Shown: in pieces, positions 60,936 to 64,000 of the stretch
Layout: each line of letters begins with the position of its first letter
How positions within the stretch are numbered: the first letter of the stretch is position 1
Assembly: GCF_013155545.1 (NCBI RefSeq)
Contig: NZ_JABJVV010000018.1
Location: forward strand, 1 to 64,000
Source: Caenimonas soli
Lineage (GTDB): Bacteria > Pseudomonadota > Gammaproteobacteria > Burkholderiales > Burkholderiaceae_C
Direction: 5' to 3'
DNA length: 64,000 bases
Made by a program: the position numbers and the translations under genes
The notes under the pieces: model-generated
What the model was told of the DNA's origin: nothing
Database searches by the model: none
Seen by the model: the letters and a program-made list of their open reading frames with translations, nothing else

Positions 60936-61502
60936 TCATCGCTGATAAGGGACGCTGGCGAGCACTCCGCGCTCAGGCGCAGGCGTGTTGAGGTTCGCCA
61001 GCCCTGCACGCACTGCGTCTCGCAGGTGGCGCAAACCGAATGAGGTGTCGATGCGGGTCCCATTCAGGAAGAACCCGGGCGTGCCCCGCACGCCACGTGA
61101 GAGGGCCGTCTCGATGTCTTGCGCCACGCGAGCTTCATGGACGCGCAGCTCAAGGTCCTGGTTGAATCGGGGAAGGTCCAGGCCCAAACGCTGCGCGAAC
61201 CCGACCAGAACCTTGCCATTGAGCTCACCCGTTCGGGTGTAGACCAGGTCGTGGAACTGCCAGAACTTGCCTTGAGCGGCTGCGGACTCTGCGGCTTCCG
61301 CCGTCATCTGGCTGTTTGGGTGTGTGCCTGGGTCGGGGTAGTGTCGATAGATGAACTGGACAAGCCTGTCGTGGCCATCAAGGAGGGCCCGAAGCACGGG
61401 GTAGGCATGCTTGCAGTACGGACACTCGAAGTCTCCGTACTCCTCCAAAACCAGAGGCGCATCTCCGGAACCTTTGGCGTGCTCTTCAGGGCTTGTAGGC
61501 AT
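60936..61502 (-). CDS. DsbA-like thioredoxin-fold oxidoreductase
   Basis: This 188-residue protein has the active site Cys27-Pro-Tyr-Cys30 (GDFECPYCKHAYPVL) and the cis-proline region GTPGFFLNG of DsbA/Thioredoxin_4 proteins. It has no signal peptide, so it acts in the cytoplasm, unlike DsbA itself, probably in disulfide exchange or thiol transfer. It starts 26 bp after the stop of the dihydrolipoyl dehydrogenase gene, pointing to co-transcription. Confidence 0.9.
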   Translation of the reverse strand: MPTSPEEHAKGSGDAPLVLEEYGDFECPYCKHAYPVLRALLDGHDRLVQFIYRHYPDPGTHPNSQMTAEAAESAAAQGKFWQFHDLVYTRTGELNGKVLVGFAQRLGLDLPRFNQDLELRVHEARVAQDIETALSRGVRGTPGFFLNGTRIDTSFGLRHLRDAVRAGLANLNTPAPERGVLASVPYQR

Positions 61503-61528
61503 GATTTGGGCTCGAGAGTGGGAAATGG

Positions 61529-62959
61529 TCAGAAGTTGATGGCGCGGCCATTGGAAGCGAGAGCTGCCTCCTTCACGGCCTCCGCGAGAGTTGGGTGAGG
61601 GTGCGTCACCGCGGCAATGTCCTCGGCCGTGCCTCGAAACTCCATGGCCATCGTGCCTTCCGTGATGAGTTCAGAGGCATGAGGACCAATCACGTGAACA
61701 CCCAGGACTCGGTCCGTGCGCGCATCGGCAAGCACCTTCACGAATCCGGTGATGTCCCCGAGCGCACGGGCACGCCCGTTCGCCAGGAGAGGAAAAATTC
61801 CGGCTCGATATGTGAGGCCTGAGGCTCTCAATTCGGCCTCGGTCCACCCCACCCAGGCCACTTCGGGGTGCGTGTAGATGACTGACGGAATCGTCTTGAA
61901 GTCAACCTCCGGTTTCTGGCCGGCGATTCGCTCGACGGCGGCAACCCCTTCGGCCTCGGCCTTGTGAGCCAGCATCGGGCCACGAACAACGTCCCCGATT
62001 GCCCATACCTTGTCCACAGTGGTCCTGCACTCGCTATCGACCTCAATAGCTCCACGGCCGTCGAGCGCCAGTCCGATTGACTCACCCGCCAGGCCGTCGG
62101 TGTTCGGAATGCGGCCGATGGACACGATGAGGTGGTCGCATACCAGCTCACGGCTCTGACTCTGCGACGTGTACTGGACGACGACGTCATCTCGTCGCGC
62201 ATTGACTGAGTCAATCTGTACGCTGAACTCGAATCGGAGACCCTGCTTGCCGAGAACCTTGAGTGCCTCGGCTGCGACTTCCTCGTCCGCCATCGGTAAG
62301 AACACGGGCTGCGCTTCCAATAGGGTCACGTCTGCGCCCAGTCGCCGCCAAACTGACCCCAGCTCGACGCCTATCACGCCGGCACCTATGACTCCCAGAC
62401 GCTTTGGGACGGTTGGAAGGCGAAGCGCTCCATCGTTCGAGAGGATTAGCCTCTCATCAAACGGGACGTCAGGGAAAGGGCGCGGCCTTGAGCCGGTCGC
62501 GATGATGACGTTCTCCGCGGTGACATCCAGTGCCGGGGAGGTGCCGGAGATAGCTACGTGCACGCCAGCGGAATCCCGGCCTGTGAATGCCGCGTGACCA
62601 TGGAAGAAGGTCACCTTGTTCTTGCGAAACAGGTACGAGATGCCCTCGTTGTTCTTACGCACGACGCCTTCTTTGCGGCGCTGAGCCTGTGCAATGTCAA
62701 ACGCCAACTCCTTGAGACGCACGCCGTGGTCCTCAAAATGTGAGGATGCAATCTCAAAGTACTCGCTCGACTGAAGCAGCGCCTTGGAAGGGATGCATCC
62801 GACATTCGTGCAAGTCCCGCCCAGCGCAGGCTTCCCGGAGTCGCCTGGCCAGCTGTCAACGCACGCGACTCGCATGCCCAGCTGCGCCGCACGAATTGCG
62901 GCGGTGTAGCCTCCTGGGCCACCTCCAATAACCAAGACGTCGAAACTATGCTCACTCAT
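61529..62959 (-). CDS. lpdA: Dihydrolipoyl dehydrogenase
   Basis: This 476-residue flavoprotein has the FAD loop VLVIGGGPGGYTAAIRAA, the redox disulfide Cys50-Cys55 (GGTCTNVGCIPSK), the NAD loop LGVIGAGVIGVELGSVW and the C-terminal catalytic His-Glu segment (HPHPTLAEAVKEAA). It oxidises protein-bound dihydrolipoamide to lipoamide with NAD+. No 2-oxoacid dehydrogenase E1 or E2 gene is nearby, so its partner may be another lipoylated or small-thiol system. It is followed by the DsbA-like gene. Confidence 0.94.
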   Translation of the reverse strand: MSEHSFDVLVIGGGPGGYTAAIRAAQLGMRVACVDSWPGDSGKPALGGTCTNVGCIPSKALLQSSEYFEIASSHFEDHGVRLKELAFDIAQAQRRKEGVVRKNNEGISYLFRKNKVTFFHGHAAFTGRDSAGVHVAISGTSPALDVTAENVIIATGSRPRPFPDVPFDERLILSNDGALRLPTVPKRLGVIGAGVIGVELGSVWRRLGADVTLLEAQPVFLPMADEEVAAEALKVLGKQGLRFEFSVQIDSVNARRDDVVVQYTSQSQSRELVCDHLIVSIGRIPNTDGLAGESIGLALDGRGAIEVDSECRTTVDKVWAIGDVVRGPMLAHKAEAEGVAAVERIAGQKPEVDFKTIPSVIYTHPEVAWVGWTEAELRASGLTYRAGIFPLLANGRARALGDITGFVKVLADARTDRVLGVHVIGPHASELITEGTMAMEFRGTAEDIAAVTHPHPTLAEAVKEAALASNGRAINF

Positions 62960-63102
62960 GCGAAGCTGGAACCTTCAGCAAATTGGGAAGCTTTAGATGG
63001 GCACATAGCAGAATACGATAGGCCCTTATTCAAGTGACACATACTTGCTATGCATAGACCGCCATGCGTGGCAAGGCTTGAGAAGCCGTAGTCCCTGCCA
63101 CA

Positions 63103-63780
63103 TCACCGATGCCCGTGCTGAGAAGGTGCAAGACGCTGCACGGAAGCAAGCGCCGTAAGAACACCTGCTAGTTCAACGGTCTGCGGCGCGCCGCACCGAA
63201 TCTCGGTGTAGACAACCGTCTGGGTCTGGTCTACTACGAAGAACGAGGAGAGCGGGGCCGACCACTCCGCGTCTCCATTGAACTTAGGGAGGTCGAGGTC
63301 GAGACCCAGGTACAGCTCCCTCAAGCTCTCCGGTATTTGCCAGTTCACCCGGTACCAGTCCGCTGTGCGCCCATGTGGGTCGTGCAGTACTGGGAAGTCC
63401 AGCTGCAGCGCGCGAACGCACCGCCGGTTGTACATCTCCGTCTGAGGCGTGATGGCGAGGACGGAACCTCCGAGCTCCCTAATCTCGCTAAGCGCCAGCT
63501 GCACCGCGCGCAGTTCGCGGGTGCAGCATGGGCACCACTGCCCTCGATAGAACACGAGAACGACAGGGCCTGAGCTGACCTGGTCGGCCAGTGAGACGCA
63601 GTTGTGCCGCTCGTTGGGCAACGTGAAGCCGGGAGCATGGCTCGCGGCGCTAAGCGCCATGGCCGCCCGGTCAGTCGACACTGCGTCGCCCACGACCCTG
63701 AGCATGGCGACCAAAGCGTCAGTTCGCGTTCGCACCTGTAAGTGCTCACGCAGCGCATCGAGCTTCTGTTGCAGCGACAT
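63103..63780 (-). CDS. Peroxiredoxin-like (AhpC/TSA family) protein
   Basis: This 225-residue thioredoxin-fold protein has FYRGQWCPCCTRELRAVQLA, in which the first Cys is the likely peroxidatic residue, and a WYRVNWQIPESLRELYLGLD segment typical of the peroxiredoxin-like group. It should reduce hydroperoxides with thiols; the electron donor is unknown. I use the ATG at 63780, matching the start in the paralogue at 457-1123. It lies 143 bp upstream of lpdA on the same strand. Confidence 0.9.
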   Translation of the reverse strand: MSLQQKLDALREHLQVRTRTDALVAMLRVVGDAVSTDRAAMALSAASHAPGFTLPNERHNCVSLADQVSSGPVVLVFYRGQWCPCCTRELRAVQLALSEIRELGGSVLAITPQTEMYNRRCVRALQLDFPVLHDPHGRTADWYRVNWQIPESLRELYLGLDLDLPKFNGDAEWSAPLSSFFVVDQTQTVVYTEIRCGAPQTVELAGVLTALASVQRLAPSQHGHR

Positions 63781-64000
63781 GGAGAGTGCTGTGACGTCCC
63801 AGCTACCCAGCAACTGCTCCCGTGGAGAGGGCCTTCAGAGCCGGCGACGTCTTGCGGAATCATGGCGACGCTCGCCCACTCTTGCGTCCGATTTATGTCG
63901 CTTTGCGGCTAGTTTTGGCAGGGGCTGCGAGCATCCGTGAGCAAGGACCGCTGTGTTGTGGCGCAGACGTTTCCTCGGTCTTCAGCTCGCGTATCAAAAA

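Noticed and set aside
1..64000. tRNA, rRNA, riboswitch or CRISPR loci
   Set aside because: I looked for conserved tRNA and rRNA sequence, short regular repeats and known leader structures and saw none. A covariance-model search was not possible.

Overview
The window is GC-rich bacterial DNA and most likely comes from a member of the Burkholderiales (Betaproteobacteria). The support is a Bug-type tripartite tricarboxylate transporter binding protein, four LysR regulators, a PuuD-type urate hydroxylase, a YghU-type glutathione transferase, a branched-chain amide/amino-acid ABC transporter, and abundant IS66 and IS3 sequences. No rRNA, tRNA, CRISPR array or replication origin was recognised. The region is accessory and rearranged: it contains two IS3-family elements, IS66 remnants, an integrative-conjugative-element scar and at least eight broken genes.

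Layout. 1-1123: the end of an IS66 element and a frameshifted peroxiredoxin-like gene whose intact paralogue lies at the far right (63103-63780). 1261-10523: a mostly minus-strand run of regulators (LysR, two AraC, a stand-alone receiver) and redox genes (azoreductase, a PEP mutase/isocitrate-lyase-family protein, a CNB/thioredoxin-reductase-like flavoprotein, a GST). 10745-12578: a LysR gene cut by an IS3 element. 12671-14856: a glycosylase-like, radical-SAM and UBP-zinc-finger run. 14964-16869: a YghU GST, a DUF1272 protein and an SDR. 17062-22458: a LysR gene and a Bug-gamma carbonic anhydrase-enoyl-CoA hydratase-acyl-CoA synthetase operon, probably for CoA-dependent catabolism of a carboxylate. 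22661-25311: a Tn4371-like ICE scar (trbI fragment, DUF2274, chimeric ORF, radC, terminator). 25483-32280: a broken hemerythrin, an HbpS/GlcG-like protein, PuuD, a molybdopterin oxidoreductase, a GST and a LysR. 32704-36397: a candidate nitrate-reductase-associated protein, a 139-bp direct repeat pair, a J-domain-like protein without HPD, a hemerythrin and a beta-hydroxyacid dehydrogenase. 36816-40613: a Rieske oxygenase, a HisD-family dehydrogenase and a VanB-type reductase, which form a catabolic cluster of unknown substrate. 40929-42390: IS66-related debris. 42679-47356: a complete Liv-type ABC transporter preceded by a truncated binding-protein leader. 47527-49971: a truncated malic enzyme and an IS3-family element. 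50250-63780: thiol and redox metabolism, including two HxlR regulators, a thiolase, an AlkB-like dioxygenase and a run of PEP mutase-like protein, EgtB, EgtD, 2OG-Fe(II) oxygenase, DUF1993 protein and MFS transporter. It ends with a DsbA-like protein, dihydrolipoyl dehydrogenase and the intact peroxiredoxin-like gene.

The most interesting signal is a two-box palindromic operator (GTTGC-N5-GCAAC, boxes exactly 28 bp apart) that occurs four times: upstream of the first PEP mutase-like gene (7804-7846), between HxlR-1 and the thiolase (52246-52288), and twice between the second PEP mutase-like gene and HxlR-2 (60087-60129 and, more degenerate, 60182-60224). It suggests one HxlR regulon that joins the PEP mutase/isocitrate-lyase-family proteins, the ergothioneine genes with their extra dioxygenase and transporter, and a thiolase. 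This regulon is an inference from sequence pattern and gene order.
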